A stretch of 64,000 bases of DNA from Pseudomonas fluorescens. GTDB lineage: Bacteria > Pseudomonadota > Gammaproteobacteria > Pseudomonadales > Pseudomonadaceae. Below are positions 25,501 through 34,315 of the stretch, one piece after another. Location: assembly GCF_001623525.1 (NCBI RefSeq), contig NZ_CP015225.1, positions 992,001 to 1,056,000 of the forward strand. The letters are read 5' to 3'. Under the pieces are notes generated by a model. That model saw only the letters and a program-made list of their open reading frames with translations, did no database searches and was not told the DNA's origin. Position 1 is the stretch's first letter. The number at the start of each line of letters is the position of its first letter. The position numbers were made by a program, and so were the translations under genes.

Positions 25501-26619
25501 ATGTCGATCCTCGATACCAGCATCTTATTCCGTCCTTTTTCCATCCGGTCGCTCGAACTGAAAAACCGCATTGTCATGGCGCCGATGACGCGTCTGTTCT
25601 CACCCGAGGGCATCCCGGGTGAAGCGAGCACTGCCTATTACCGGCGGCGGGCAGAGGGAGGTGTCGGGCTGATTTTGTCGGAAGGTACCGTGATTGATCG
25701 CCCGGCATCGCGCAATGATGCCGGTATTCCTTTTTTTCACGGCGAAGCGGCGCTGGCTGGATGGAAGAACGTGATTGATGCCGTCCACACGGCTGGCGGG
25801 CGCATGGCACCGCAGATCTGGCACACCGGCTCCACGCGTTACATCAACGACTGGGAGCCAGATGCACCCGTTGAAAGCCCGTCGGGCCTTGTTTCGCCAG
25901 GTGACCTGCGTGGCGTGGCGATGAGTGAAGAGGACATTGCCGACACGGTAGCCGCCTTCGCCAAGGCCGCAGCGGATGCCAAGCGACTGGGCTTCGATAC
26001 CGTTGAGATCCACGGAGCCCATGGTTATCTGATCGATCAGTTTTTCTGGTCTGGTAGCAATCTGCGCACCGACCGCTACGGCGGGCCGACAATCAAGGAA
26101 CGCTCGCGTTTTGCCAGTGAGGTCGTCTCTGCCGTTCGTCAGGCTGTTGGCCCTGAATTCCCGATCATCATGCGCGTCAGCCAGTGGAAGCAACAGGACT
26201 ACGGGGTGCGCGTTGCTGAAACGCCGGCGGTGATGGAGGACTGGTTGTTGCCCCTGGTCGAGGCCGGTGTCGACGTCCTGCACTGCTCGCAGCGCCGCTT
26301 CTGGGAACCTGAGTTTCCCGAAATTGACGGTGAGAACGGGTTGAACTGCGCGGGCTGGGCGAAGAAAGTCACTGGAGCCACAACCATTAGCGTCGGTTCG
26401 GTTGGGCTGGAGAATGATGTCACTAACGCCTTCGCCGGAAAGGGCTCAACCCCCGCGAGTCTGGATCGGCTCATTGAGCGTATGGAGCGCGGAGAGTTCG
26501 ATCTGATTGCAGTAGGGCGTGTGTTGCTGAGTGACAAGGATTGGGTCGCCAAGGTGGAAAGAGGCGATTACGCGGATTTGAAGGGCTTCAATCCGGCCTC
26601 TTTAGCTGAATTGGTTTGA
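25501..26619 (+). CDS. NADH:flavin oxidoreductase, Old Yellow Enzyme family
   Basis: 372-residue FMN-dependent ene-reductase fold. It opens with LFRPFSIRSLELKNRIVMAP (FMN site), has IWHTGSTRY in place of the usual QLWHxGR, and the conserved FDTVEIHGAHGYLIDQFFW with the substrate-binding histidine pair region, then RTDRYGG. FMN phosphate contacts lie in ISVGSVG and IAVGRVLLSD. ATG at 25501 with GGAG upstream is preferred to the in-frame ATG at 25318, which lies inside the divergent HxlR gene. The likely role is reduction of activated alkenes or detoxification of electrophiles. Confidence 0.88.
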   Translation: MSILDTSILFRPFSIRSLELKNRIVMAPMTRLFSPEGIPGEASTAYYRRRAEGGVGLILSEGTVIDRPASRNDAGIPFFHGEAALAGWKNVIDAVHTAGGRMAPQIWHTGSTRYINDWEPDAPVESPSGLVSPGDLRGVAMSEEDIADTVAAFAKAAADAKRLGFDTVEIHGAHGYLIDQFFWSGSNLRTDRYGGPTIKERSRFASEVVSAVRQAVGPEFPIIMRVSQWKQQDYGVRVAETPAVMEDWLLPLVEAGVDVLHCSQRRFWEPEFPEIDGENGLNCAGWAKKVTGATTISVGSVGLENDVTNAFAGKGSTPASLDRLIERMERGEFDLIAVGRVLLSDKDWVAKVERGDYADLKGFNPASLAELV

Positions 26620-26768
26620 ATTGCGGGGTGGCCCGGGCATTTACGCGCAGGCCACACTTTCAATGTAATGCCATTCGCTACCCCCCATAAGCGCTGGCCC
26701 AAACAATACAACTGAGAAGCGTTCGTAGTATTATCGCTGCCTGTTTCCCTTGGTAGTCCTGCGCCGCG

Positions 26769-27533
26769 ATGCCCCCAATTCCTTCCAGCAAAGCCCCTAG
26801 CGTGCTCATCGTCGATGACAGCCGCAAGATCCGCGATCCGCTGGCGACGTTTCTGCGTCGCCACACGTTCGAGGTGCGCACGGCGGCGGATGCGGCGGGC
26901 ATGTGGCAGTTGCTCAAGCAGCACAGCTTTGAGGTGATCATCCTCGACGTGTCGCTGCCCGATGGCGATGGTTTCGAGTTGTGCAGTCGCCTTTATCGGC
27001 GAAGCGATACGCCGGTGATTCTGCTGACGGCGCGCGACACCTGCGCCGATCGGGTTCGCGGTCTTGATCTGGGCGCGGACGACTACGTCACCAAACCGTT
27101 CGAGCCCCGGGAACTGGTGGCGCGGATCAACAGCGTACTGCGTCGACGCCGCCCGACCGGCACGAAACAGGCCATATCGGCGTCCGACCCTGTCGCCGTG
27201 AAAATGAGTCCCTGCTACCTGTTTGCCGACTGGCGTTACGATGCCCGTCACGCCACGCTGGCGCGTGATCAAGAGCCGCCGATTCTGCTCAGCACCGTCG
27301 AAAGCAAGCTGCTGCAAGTATTTCTCAACCATCCCAACACGCTGCTGCCCCGCGAGCGCTTGATTGATTTGACCACCGCAACCGACAGAGACGTGACAGA
27401 CCGCGCCATAGACCGTCAGGTCAGTCGTCTGCGTCGCAAGTTGGCCCATAAACCGGGGGAACCGGAATTGCTGCGTACCATCTGGGGTGGCGGCTATCTG
27501 CTGGCGTCCGATGTCGTGCTGCAGGCGCCATGA
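26769..27533 (+). CDS. OmpR-family response regulator
   Basis: 254 residues. The receiver domain (about 10-125) has the acidic pair in LIVDDSRK, the phospho-acceptor aspartate in IILDVSLPDGDG, threonine in LLTARD and lysine in DYVTKPFEPRELVARI. The DNA-binding winged helix fills about 155-250 with TVESKLLQVFLNHPN and RLRRKLAHKPGEPELLRTIWGGGYLL. It overlaps the sensor kinase start by four bases (ATGA at 27530-27533). The pair is convergent with a siderophore-type receptor gene, as in the PfeR/PirR systems, so iron-siderophore signalling is a reasonable guess. Confidence 0.9.
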   Translation: MPPIPSSKAPSVLIVDDSRKIRDPLATFLRRHTFEVRTAADAAGMWQLLKQHSFEVIILDVSLPDGDGFELCSRLYRRSDTPVILLTARDTCADRVRGLDLGADDYVTKPFEPRELVARINSVLRRRRPTGTKQAISASDPVAVKMSPCYLFADWRYDARHATLARDQEPPILLSTVESKLLQVFLNHPNTLLPRERLIDLTTATDRDVTDRAIDRQVSRLRRKLAHKPGEPELLRTIWGGGYLLASDVVLQAP

Positions 27534-28912
27534 ATCGCCTGCGTGTCTTGTGGCCGCGCAAGATGGTTCATCAACTCAGTGTGCTGCTGTTGCTTGCGTT
27601 ACTCGCTTCTAATGCAATTGCCATGCTGGTTCTGCAGCGCACCGGGGCGTTGATCCATCCGCTGTCGCGGACCATGAGCCTGGAACGTCTGGTCACCGCG
27701 CACCATGCGGCTCTCGAGGCACCCAACCAGGTCGGCGCCCGGCTACTGGCGTCGATGATCACCCCGGATGCACATTTCTGGATTGATCGGCGCGCCGACG
27801 TCGAGCCCTTCGACATGCGCGCCGAAGAACAACGCCTGGCCAATGTGCTGCGCGAGCGCCTGCAACTGGCGCCAGACCTTGCCGTGGTCATGCAACTGGA
27901 GCGGGTCACCGGCGGTCATGCCCGGGACCAGGTGTTCAGCCCAGCTGGCTGGGCTCCGTTGCGTTTGCGCAGCAGCATCGAACTGCCCGACGGCCGCTAC
28001 CTCAACGCGTTGCAGCACCCGGTCGGGGCTTACGAGTGGCGCAAAGTCCTGACGTATAGCCTGCCGGTGACGATCATTCCGGTGCTGTTGATCGTCATGT
28101 TCTGCATCAGTCGCGTGGTGCAGCCTGTGAAAACCCTCGTGCAGGCGTCCGAGCGCGTCAGTCGCGGCGAGTGGATTGCCCCGCTGCCGCTGACGGGGCC
28201 GCAGGAGGCACGGGACCTGACGGCAGCGTTCAACCACATGCAGGCCAGCATCGCCCGCCATGTCGAGGGCCGCACACGCATGCTCGCCGCGATCAGCCAT
28301 GACCTCAATACGCCAATCACCGAACTGCGCCTGCAAGTGGAACTGCTGGAGGAGGGCGATGCTCGCGAGGACATGCTGGAAAGTCTCGAAGAGTTGAGTC
28401 TGATGGTGCGCGAAACCCTCAACTTCGTCCGCGAAGACGCTGTGCAGGAGCCGACGCTGACCATTTCGTTGAACGGGTTACTGGATGACCTGGCCAAACG
28501 TTACCAACTGCTGAACCAGCCTGTAACCTGGCACGGAGCGCCGCCGATCATGCTGACGTGCCGGCCCCTGGCGCTGAAACGGGCCCTGACCAACCTGATC
28601 GACAACGCCCTGCGTCATGCCGGGGATGCCACGCTGAGCCTGTGTCGCGAAGACGCTGGCACCGTCCGCCTCGACATCCTCGACCACGGTGCAGGACTTC
28701 CCGATGCCTGGTTGAGCAGGGTGTTCGAGCCGTTCGTGCAGTTCGCCGGTGGAACGGCCGATGGGCACAAGGGCGGTGTCGGCCTGGGCCTGGCCATCGC
28801 CCGCGCCTGCGTGCAGGCACACGGTGGCGAACTGCTGCTGGAAAACCGCCCGTCCGCCGGATTGTGCGCCGTGGTCAGGCTGCCGGCCGCGCTGCTTAGA
28901 AGTTCAGCGTAG
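27530..28912 (+). CDS. Sensor histidine kinase
   Basis: 460 residues. One transmembrane helix at about 14-36 and a second at about 172-194 flank a periplasmic sensor domain of about 135 residues. A HAMP-like linker follows. The phospho-acceptor is in the H-box AISHDLNTPITELRLQ (H near 260). The kinase domain has NLIDNALRHAG (N-box), LDHGAGLP (G1) and GGVGLGLAIARACVQAHGG (G2). It pairs with the overlapping OmpR regulator. Its last 17 bases overlap the convergent TonB-receptor gene. Confidence 0.9.
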   Translation: MNRLRVLWPRKMVHQLSVLLLLALLASNAIAMLVLQRTGALIHPLSRTMSLERLVTAHHAALEAPNQVGARLLASMITPDAHFWIDRRADVEPFDMRAEEQRLANVLRERLQLAPDLAVVMQLERVTGGHARDQVFSPAGWAPLRLRSSIELPDGRYLNALQHPVGAYEWRKVLTYSLPVTIIPVLLIVMFCISRVVQPVKTLVQASERVSRGEWIAPLPLTGPQEARDLTAAFNHMQASIARHVEGRTRMLAAISHDLNTPITELRLQVELLEEGDAREDMLESLEELSLMVRETLNFVREDAVQEPTLTISLNGLLDDLAKRYQLLNQPVTWHGAPPIMLTCRPLALKRALTNLIDNALRHAGDATLSLCREDAGTVRLDILDHGAGLPDAWLSRVFEPFVQFAGGTADGHKGGVGLGLAIARACVQAHGGELLLENRPSAGLCAVVRLPAALLRSSA

Positions 28913-30863
28913 CGCCCATCCACAACGTGCGACCGTAGTTCACCGTGCCGTAGGTTTCATCGTCCAGGCGCTTGTTGGTGATGTTGTTCAGCGAGCTGTT
29001 CAACGTGATCGAATCGGTGAGCTCATAAGAGCCGCCCAGATCGGCCGTGGTGTAACCCGGTGCGCTTTCATCGGTAATGGTGTTGCCGGTTTCTTCCCCG
29101 TAGTAGCTGACCGACGCCCACGCTTGCGCGCGATCATTGATCGCCCATTCGCCGCGCAGGTTGGCTTTTTGCTTGGGCGTCAGCGCCAGTGGTGCGCCGG
29201 CATTGGCGCCGCTTTTCTGTTCCGAGTCGGTGTAGGTGTAATTGGCCTTGAGCAACACACTGGCGTTGATATCCCATTGCCCGGTCAGCTCCACACCCTG
29301 GATCACGGCCTTATCGATGTTGACCCGATCCATGACGATGTAACCGTTCCAGCGCTCGTCGGTGGTGACCGTCGACAACTTGTCCTTGAAGTCGTTGTAG
29401 AACACCGTCGCGCCCGCCGACAGATCATCGCGGTTGGACCACAACGCCGAGAACTCGTAGTTGGTGCTGGTTTCCGGTTTCAGGTCGGGGTTGCCGAGCA
29501 TCACGAAACGGTTGCGTCGCAGGTAGGCGTAATCCTTGACCACCGCGCGTAATTCGGGCGCCTTGAAACCGCGGGCGATGCCGCCCTTGAGTGTCCAGTT
29601 ATCGGTGGCGCGCCACACCCCGTAAATCCGCGGGCTGGCGTGGGTGCCATATTGTTCGTGGTCGTCTAGGCGCAGGCCGGTGGTCAGTGCGAAGCTGTCG
29701 GTCACCGACCATTCGTTTTCGGCGAACACGGCTTTTTGCAGCACCGAAAACTCGTAATCGACGCGATCGCCCAGGCCCTGGTTCCAGTCGGTCAATTCGC
29801 TTTCATTCCACTGCATGCCCACGGTACTGACATTGTGCGTGGTGGGCACCACCAGTTTGGCGTCGAACACGGTGTTCTTGACCTCCGGTTTGCGCCCGTA
29901 AATATCGGTTTGCGCCGGCGTGGCCTTGCCTTCGCGGCTGGAGGTTTCCTGGGACAAGGCGATATCCGACGTGGCCCAACCCCAACGGCCCTGGTGCGAC
30001 AGCGACCAGTGATCGCGATTGTTCTCCTGCTCGCGGGTGGCCCAATTGGCACTGATGCTGTCGCCGTTCTTCAAGCGCGTGGCGCCAGCCTCCAGCAGGA
30101 TGTCGTGGTCGACGGTCGGGGTGAAGGCCAGGCGTGCGGTCAGGTCGCGGTGATCGGCCTGGCTGAAACCGTTGGTTTGCTCGATGTCGTCATCGGCCTG
30201 ACGATCCAGGTAACGGCCCCAGACCTGCAAGCCGAGAAAATCTTCGTGCAACGGACCATTGAGGTAGAACTGCGTCTGACGGGCGTTGCCTTGATCGCTG
30301 TGCTGCCGCGCCGAATAGTCGTAGGACACCGAACCGCCCCACTGTGGCGAAACCTTGCGGGTTATCACGTTGATCACCCCGCCAATGGCGTCCGAACCGT
30401 ACAGCGACGACATCGGCCCACGCACCACTTCGATACGCTCGATGGCCGCCGCCGGCGGCACGAAACTCTGCTCGTAACCGCTGTTACCGTTGACCCGCGA
30501 TTCCCGGGCACTCTGGCGCTTGCCATCGACCAGAATCAGCGTGTAATCGGCTGGCATGCCGCGAATGGAAATGTCCGTCTCATTGGCCCCACCGTTGACC
30601 GTCACCCCCTCCACATCCCGCACCGCGTCGCCCAGATCGCGATACGACTTGCGGCGCAGCGTCTCCCCATCAATCACCGTGACAGAGGCCGGCGCATCCT
30701 CGACGCGTTGCTCGTAGCCGGAAGCGGTCACCACCACATCATCCAGGGTCAAGGCCTGCGGTTCAGCGGCTTGGGCGGAAGTGAATAGCGTGCCGGCTGC
30801 GCTGGCGGCCAGGGCGAAACGTGTCCACGGGGACAATGCTGGAAAACGAAGAGGGGAGTGCAT
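28896..30863 (-). CDS. TonB-dependent siderophore/colicin receptor (CirA/PirA-like)
   Basis: 655-residue outer-membrane receptor. A signal peptide ends near TSAQAAEP. The TonB box region is LDDVVVTASGYEQRVEDAPA. The plug (about 45-165) contains DISIRGMPADYTLILVDGKR and IEVVRGPMSSLYGSDAIGG. The barrel ends NYGRTLWMGATLNF with terminal phenylalanine. This layout matches ferric catecholate receptors such as CirA and PirA. ATG 30863 has AAAGGA six bases ahead, whereas the longer start at 30884 does not. A Fur-like box is upstream, and the adjoining two-component system is the probable regulator. Confidence 0.9.
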   Translation of the reverse strand: MHSPLRFPALSPWTRFALAASAAGTLFTSAQAAEPQALTLDDVVVTASGYEQRVEDAPASVTVIDGETLRRKSYRDLGDAVRDVEGVTVNGGANETDISIRGMPADYTLILVDGKRQSARESRVNGNSGYEQSFVPPAAAIERIEVVRGPMSSLYGSDAIGGVINVITRKVSPQWGGSVSYDYSARQHSDQGNARQTQFYLNGPLHEDFLGLQVWGRYLDRQADDDIEQTNGFSQADHRDLTARLAFTPTVDHDILLEAGATRLKNGDSISANWATREQENNRDHWSLSHQGRWGWATSDIALSQETSSREGKATPAQTDIYGRKPEVKNTVFDAKLVVPTTHNVSTVGMQWNESELTDWNQGLGDRVDYEFSVLQKAVFAENEWSVTDSFALTTGLRLDDHEQYGTHASPRIYGVWRATDNWTLKGGIARGFKAPELRAVVKDYAYLRRNRFVMLGNPDLKPETSTNYEFSALWSNRDDLSAGATVFYNDFKDKLSTVTTDERWNGYIVMDRVNIDKAVIQGVELTGQWDINASVLLKANYTYTDSEQKSGANAGAPLALTPKQKANLRGEWAINDRAQAWASVSYYGEETGNTITDESAPGYTTADLGGSYELTDSITLNSSLNNITNKRLDDETYGTVNYGRTLWMGATLNF

Positions 30864-30891
30864 GGGGTGTCCTTTACAATTCAACTTAAAA

Positions 30892-30910
30892 GAGAATCGT
30901 AATCATCTGC
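30892..30910. promoter_or_regulatory. Possible Fur box upstream of the TonB receptor
   Basis: The 19 bases, read on the minus strand as GCAGATGATTACGATTCTC, match the GATAATGATAATCATTATC consensus at 12 of 19 positions. They lie 29 bases before the receptor start, a normal place for iron repression. Confidence 0.4.
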
Positions 30911-30986
30911 ACTGGTAGAGATTGGACAAAGTGTGACAGGGCGAATCCCACGGCAACCCAAACCCACTGTAGGCGCGACTTCACTC

Positions 30987-31019
30987 GCAAAAACCCAGGA
31001 GCGCCACTGCCTGGGTTTT
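30987..31019 (-). terminator. Intrinsic terminator after the chemoreceptor gene
   Basis: AAAACCCAGG (30990-30999) and CCTGGGTTTT (31010-31019) form a ten-pair stem with a ten-base loop; on the minus strand the stem is followed by a T run. It is close to symmetric and could also stop plus-strand transcripts. Confidence 0.75.
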
Positions 31020-31062
31020 GTACGAGAAGTCGGGGTGAATAGCATGGATGCCCCGCTTGAAC

Positions 31063-32352
31063 TCAGTACCTCTCGATCATGTCGGCCGCCTGTTGGGTGG
31101 CCTGGCTGGTCCGGGTGGCCAGCTTGCGGACTTCGTCGGCGACGACTGCGAAGCCCCTTCCGGCCTCACCGGCTCTGGCCGCTTCTATGGCTGCGTTCAG
31201 TGCCAGTAGATTGGTCTGTTTGGCAATGCTTTGGATGGCGGCGACGATTTGCGTCAGCTGAGCGAGGTTTTCCTGCATCGCTTGATGCTGACGTTCCTGA
31301 GTCTGGCGCAACTGGCTTTCCTCGCGGAAGGAGTGCACGTCTGTGATCGCCCCCACTGTACGCAAGGGCGTGCCGTCGATGCTTCGCTGGGTCTGACCCC
31401 GGCCTCTGAACCAACGGTACTCGTCGTTGCGGTGCCTGAGGCGGTAGGTCACATCGAAGGGTGTTCGGCCGGAGCGGTCGGCGACATGGTCGACAAACGC
31501 TTGCACGGCACGCTGGCTGTCTTCGGGATGCAGGCGGGACAACCAGCTTTCGAACACATTGGGAAACTCTTCGATGGTTTCGTAGCCGAGCAGGCGACGC
31601 ATCTGTGACGAGAACCAGATGACGTTGTGCGGATTGGCTGGATCGCCTGCGATGATATTGATGTCCCAGAGTGCGTCTTGAATGCATTCGCGGGAAATCT
31701 CGAAGCGGGCTGAGAGCATCGCGAACTCTTCGTCTTGCAAGCGTTGTCTGTGGATGTCACGCAGCATCCCGACGCTGATCTGTGGCAGCCCCCGTTCGTC
31801 ACGGAGCGTTTCGCCGACGATCTGGACCCAGCGGTATTCTCCCAAGTGGCTCGCGAGGCGCACCTCCACCTGGTAGGGCGCGTGCCCGCTGCGATCGGCA
31901 AGATGACGAGCCAGGGCATCCAGGTTGACCTGGCGGTCGTCAGGGTGCAGGCAATCGTTCCAGGGGCCTAGATAGAAGGGGAGGTCCGCCTGAGTGGGCA
32001 GGTTGCCGAACCATTGCAGTACTGCATCGCGGGCGGGCTGCAGGCTGCCATTGAGCTGCAATTTCCAGAGCAAATCACCCGACCTGCTGGCCAGCAATTG
32101 CCAAAGTTGTGCTTGATCGTGCAACTGCGTTCCGTACTCACCCAGCTGAAGCTTGAGGCGTTGCAGTTCAGCATCAAGGTCGACCACGCTGGCCCTGAGC
32201 GCCGTGCGATCGGCGAGCAGGCGTTCGATGCCGGCCAGTACTGGTCGCAGTGACGAATCCTTCGCCGCTATCGATACTCCTTCGCCGTCGGGTTGTTCCA
32301 GTCGTTCGCCGAGCAGCTTCAATTCCTTGCGGGTGCTATTTCTGAAGAACAT
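31063..32352 (-). CDS. Soluble PAS-PAS methyl-accepting chemotaxis protein
   Basis: 429 residues with no transmembrane helix. Two PAS domains are visible: about 85-195 ([12 protein letters not shown] ... [20 protein letters not shown]) and about 215-330 ([18 protein letters not shown] ... [20 protein letters not shown]), each with a PAC-type tail ([40 protein letters not shown]). The signalling hairpin [20 protein letters not shown] and [18 protein letters not shown] follows, and the protein ends soon after it, lacking the usual C-terminal half of the MCP coiled coil. The start at 32352 has AGAGGT upstream. It lies just after the nitrile hydratase operon on the same strand and may steer the cell toward, or along, that metabolism. 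Confidence 0.85.
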   Translation of the reverse strand: MFFRNSTRKELKLLGERLEQPDGEGVSIAAKDSSLRPVLAGIERLLADRTALRASVVDLDAELQRLKLQLGEYGTQLHDQAQLWQLLASRSGDLLWKLQLNGSLQPARDAVLQWFGNLPTQADLPFYLGPWNDCLHPDDRQVNLDALARHLADRSGHAPYQVEVRLASHLGEYRWVQIVGETLRDERGLPQISVGMLRDIHRQRLQDEEFAMLSARFEISRECIQDALWDINIIAGDPANPHNVIWFSSQMRRLLGYETIEEFPNVFESWLSRLHPEDSQRAVQAFVDHVADRSGRTPFDVTYRLRHRNDEYRWFRGRGQTQRSIDGTPLRTVGAITDVHSFREESQLRQTQERQHQAMQENLAQLTQIVAAIQSIAKQTNLLALNAAIEAARAGEAGRGFAVVADEVRKLATRTSQATQQAADMIERY

Positions 32353-32405
32353 CAAATACCTCTGGTTTTGCTCACGAGGTTTCGGGGTGGTTCTGGTTCT
32401 TGATG

Positions 32406-32437
32406 CCCCGAGCATTCCGGTCTTCGAATGCTCGGGG
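32406..32437 (-). terminator. Strong hairpin between cobalt permease and chemoreceptor genes
   Basis: CCCCGAGCATTC (32406-32417) pairs perfectly with GAATGCTCGGGG (32426-32437), loop of eight. No T run follows on the minus strand, so it may attenuate rather than fully end the nitrile hydratase operon. Confidence 0.5.
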
Positions 32438-32467
32438 ACTGTCTGACCTGGACTGGAGTCTGTCGAC

Positions 32468-33145
32468 TCAGGCGGCCTGGTACAGGCGGCGCTCGATCAG
32501 CGCGCTGCCACGCAGGCGATGTGTTGCCTTGGCACCGGCCAGCACGGCCAGGTCCAACAGCGGTTCGAGGGTGACGACGGTCATGTAGGCACTGCCGAAG
32601 GTCAGAATTGACAGGGCGTTTCCTGCGGTGAAGCCTTGTCCGTAGAAGGCCCAGAAGGCAACCCAGGCGACGATGCCGGCCTGGAAGGCGGTCGACAGCC
32701 CCAGCGCTTGTCTATAGTTCAGTTCCACATACGGCGTGTTTGGCGCGATGATGCGTTTCGCCAGGGCAGCGACTGCGAACAGCGGTACCAAAAGGGTGGT
32801 GACGTTCATGCCGTATTGCGGCAGGTCGAATGGCGCGAAGAACAGACTCTGGATCAGCAGTCCCAGGGCCAGGCCCGCTGCCGCAGGTGCGGCGCCGAGC
32901 AGCAGAAACAGCGTTGACCCCAGGATGAGATGGACCTCGGAGACGCCGACTGGATGGTGCGGTAGTAGCTCGAAGAAGCTGAATACCAGGGCCGTGGCAG
33001 TGACAGTGCGAGCCAGCAGCGAGAAGACACCACGCTCGCCCATGGCTTGGGCAGCGAGTTTGAGGGTGTAGGCGCCGGCACCTGCGGCAGTGACATAGCT
33101 CAGCCAGAGTTTTCCAGCTTCCACCAGGTTAGGTTCGATATGCAT
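32468..33145 (-). CDS. CbiM-type cobalt permease linked to nitrile hydratase
   Basis: 225-residue membrane protein with about six hydrophobic helices. It begins [17 protein letters not shown] and contains [20 protein letters not shown] and [20 protein letters not shown], the pattern of CbiM/NikM energy-coupling-factor permeases whose N-terminal histidine binds metal. No CbiN, CbiQ or ATPase gene is present in the window, so it would work alone or with components encoded elsewhere. It follows the nitrile hydratase activator by 60 bases. Since the hydratase has the cobalt-type metal motif, supply of Co2+ for its active site is the most natural role. NhlF plays the analogous part in Rhodococcus, though it is of another family. 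Confidence 0.8.
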   Translation of the reverse strand: MHIEPNLVEAGKLWLSYVTAAGAGAYTLKLAAQAMGERGVFSLLARTVTATALVFSFFELLPHHPVGVSEVHLILGSTLFLLLGAAPAAAGLALGLLIQSLFFAPFDLPQYGMNVTTLLVPLFAVAALAKRIIAPNTPYVELNYRQALGLSTAFQAGIVAWVAFWAFYGQGFTAGNALSILTFGSAYMTVVTLEPLLDLAVLAGAKATHRLRGSALIERRLYQAA

Positions 33146-33205
33146 GACGATTGCCCCTTGGCCGCTACGCGACCTCGAAAGTAAAAAAACAGGATGACTC
33201 CGGGC

Positions 33206-33646
33206 TCAGCTGGTGGCCCGGCTGATCGCCACCGGCTCGTGCCGCGGCAGGTGTTCGTGGCCTTTTCCATGGGCCGGTGGGCAACTCGCATTGAGCAGCG
33301 TCACCGGTTGTCCGTGGGGGGTATTCAAGTAAGCCTGCTGCCATTCCTCGGTGCGCCGGCTGATATCTTCCATACCCGTTAAACCGAGTGTGGTGACCAC
33401 TCTTTCCATCGCTGCGATCCATTGCCGGTAGTAAGTGTCGTTGACGCTTTCTCCGGGTTGCGCCGGGGCAGCCTTGATCTCTTCGCTGAATACCTGCACC
33501 CAGTCCTTCCAGGGGAACACGCCGGCTTGGTGCAAGTGCACCAGCAGGGAAAAAGCCTGAGCCTGCCAAGGCTTGTCGAACACCGGGCCTTCATCGTCGA
33601 GAGGGAGGCCGACGGCCTTGTAGTCGTGGTGCATGCTCGTGTTCAT
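33206..33646 (-). CDS. Nitrile hydratase activator / accessory protein (P14K type)
   Basis: 146 residues from ATG 33646, which overlaps the beta-subunit stop by four bases (ATGA). The sequence EGPVFDKPWQAQAFSLLVHL and FPWKDWVQVFSEEIKAA shows the relationship to the N-terminal part of the beta subunit, as in the known small chaperones of cobalt-type hydratases. A C-terminal tail with CPPAHGKGHEHLPRHEP is rich in histidine and has one cysteine, suiting cobalt handling. In characterised systems this protein delivers cobalt and promotes oxidation of the metal-ligand cysteines of the alpha subunit. A longer reading from 33709 lies inside the beta gene and was rejected. Confidence 0.87.
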   Translation of the reverse strand: MNTSMHHDYKAVGLPLDDEGPVFDKPWQAQAFSLLVHLHQAGVFPWKDWVQVFSEEIKAAPAQPGESVNDTYYRQWIAAMERVVTTLGLTGMEDISRRTEEWQQAYLNTPHGQPVTLLNASCPPAHGKGHEHLPRHEPVAISRATS

Positions 33647-34296
33647 ACGGCCTCCAGGTAGCTGTCCCATAGGTCGATGCACACACTGTCCGGTCGCGCC
33701 ACTCCCCACAGTTCTGTCGCACTGAAGCGAACGGCATAGACCTGTTGGGGCTGTTCGCCTAGACCGTGGGCCATCGTGTCTGGGGTGGCAAACGCGCCGT
33801 GTGCAATCTCGATGGTCCCGACCTTGCCGCGCGCGTAGCGCGGCAGTCGGGTGTGGGTGGTTGGGTTGAGGTTCTTCGTTCGCACCCGGTCACCGACCTG
33901 GAAGCGGCCGGAGACAGGTTCCTTTGCCCGGGAAGAGGCGCCGCCGAGCACTACGGCCTCGACGATGTCCGGTGTTAAAACCGTGACGGGCTGTGTCGGT
34001 GGGGTTGGTTTGGCCGTACCCTGCAGTTCGCCAGTGCTGATCACGCCTTTTTCCAGCAGCAGGTTCTCGAAGGCATGCAGCCAATGTTCGTAGTAACTGG
34101 ACTGCAAGTATTCAGCCGGTTCCATGCGTTCAATGGCGTGTCGGAATTCGTCGACATTGAAGTGCCCGCCGACGAAGAGCGAGGCGAACAGCGGAAAGAC
34201 CCTGCGCTCCCAGTCGTGATGGAAGAGGGGTTCATTTTCTTCGGTGAGCACCGGGCCGAAACCGTGCATACCGCCTAAATCGTGTACACCGTTCAT
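33643..34296 (-). CDS. nthB: Nitrile hydratase beta subunit
   Basis: 217 residues. The N-terminus MNGVHDLGGMHGFGPV is the hallmark of the beta subunit. The middle has HAIERMEPAEYLQSSYYEHW, and the C-terminal SH3-like barrel has RFQVGDRVRTKN, RLPRYARGKVGTIE and VYAVRFSATELWG, ending VCIDLWDSYLE. Beta forms the heterodimer with alpha and contributes arginines that contact the modified cysteines. The gene is 19 bases downstream of alpha and overlaps the activator gene, giving the usual alpha-beta-activator order of Pseudomonas cobalt enzymes. Confidence 0.93.
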   Translation of the reverse strand: MNGVHDLGGMHGFGPVLTEENEPLFHHDWERRVFPLFASLFVGGHFNVDEFRHAIERMEPAEYLQSSYYEHWLHAFENLLLEKGVISTGELQGTAKPTPPTQPVTVLTPDIVEAVVLGGASSRAKEPVSGRFQVGDRVRTKNLNPTTHTRLPRYARGKVGTIEIAHGAFATPDTMAHGLGEQPQQVYAVRFSATELWGVARPDSVCIDLWDSYLEAV

Positions 34297-34315
34297 GGTT
34301 TTCTCCTTTTCAGGT

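Noticed and set aside
29736..30788. 350-codon plus-strand frame inside the TonB receptor
   Set aside because: Antisense shadow of a GC-rich gene with clear receptor motifs on the other strand.
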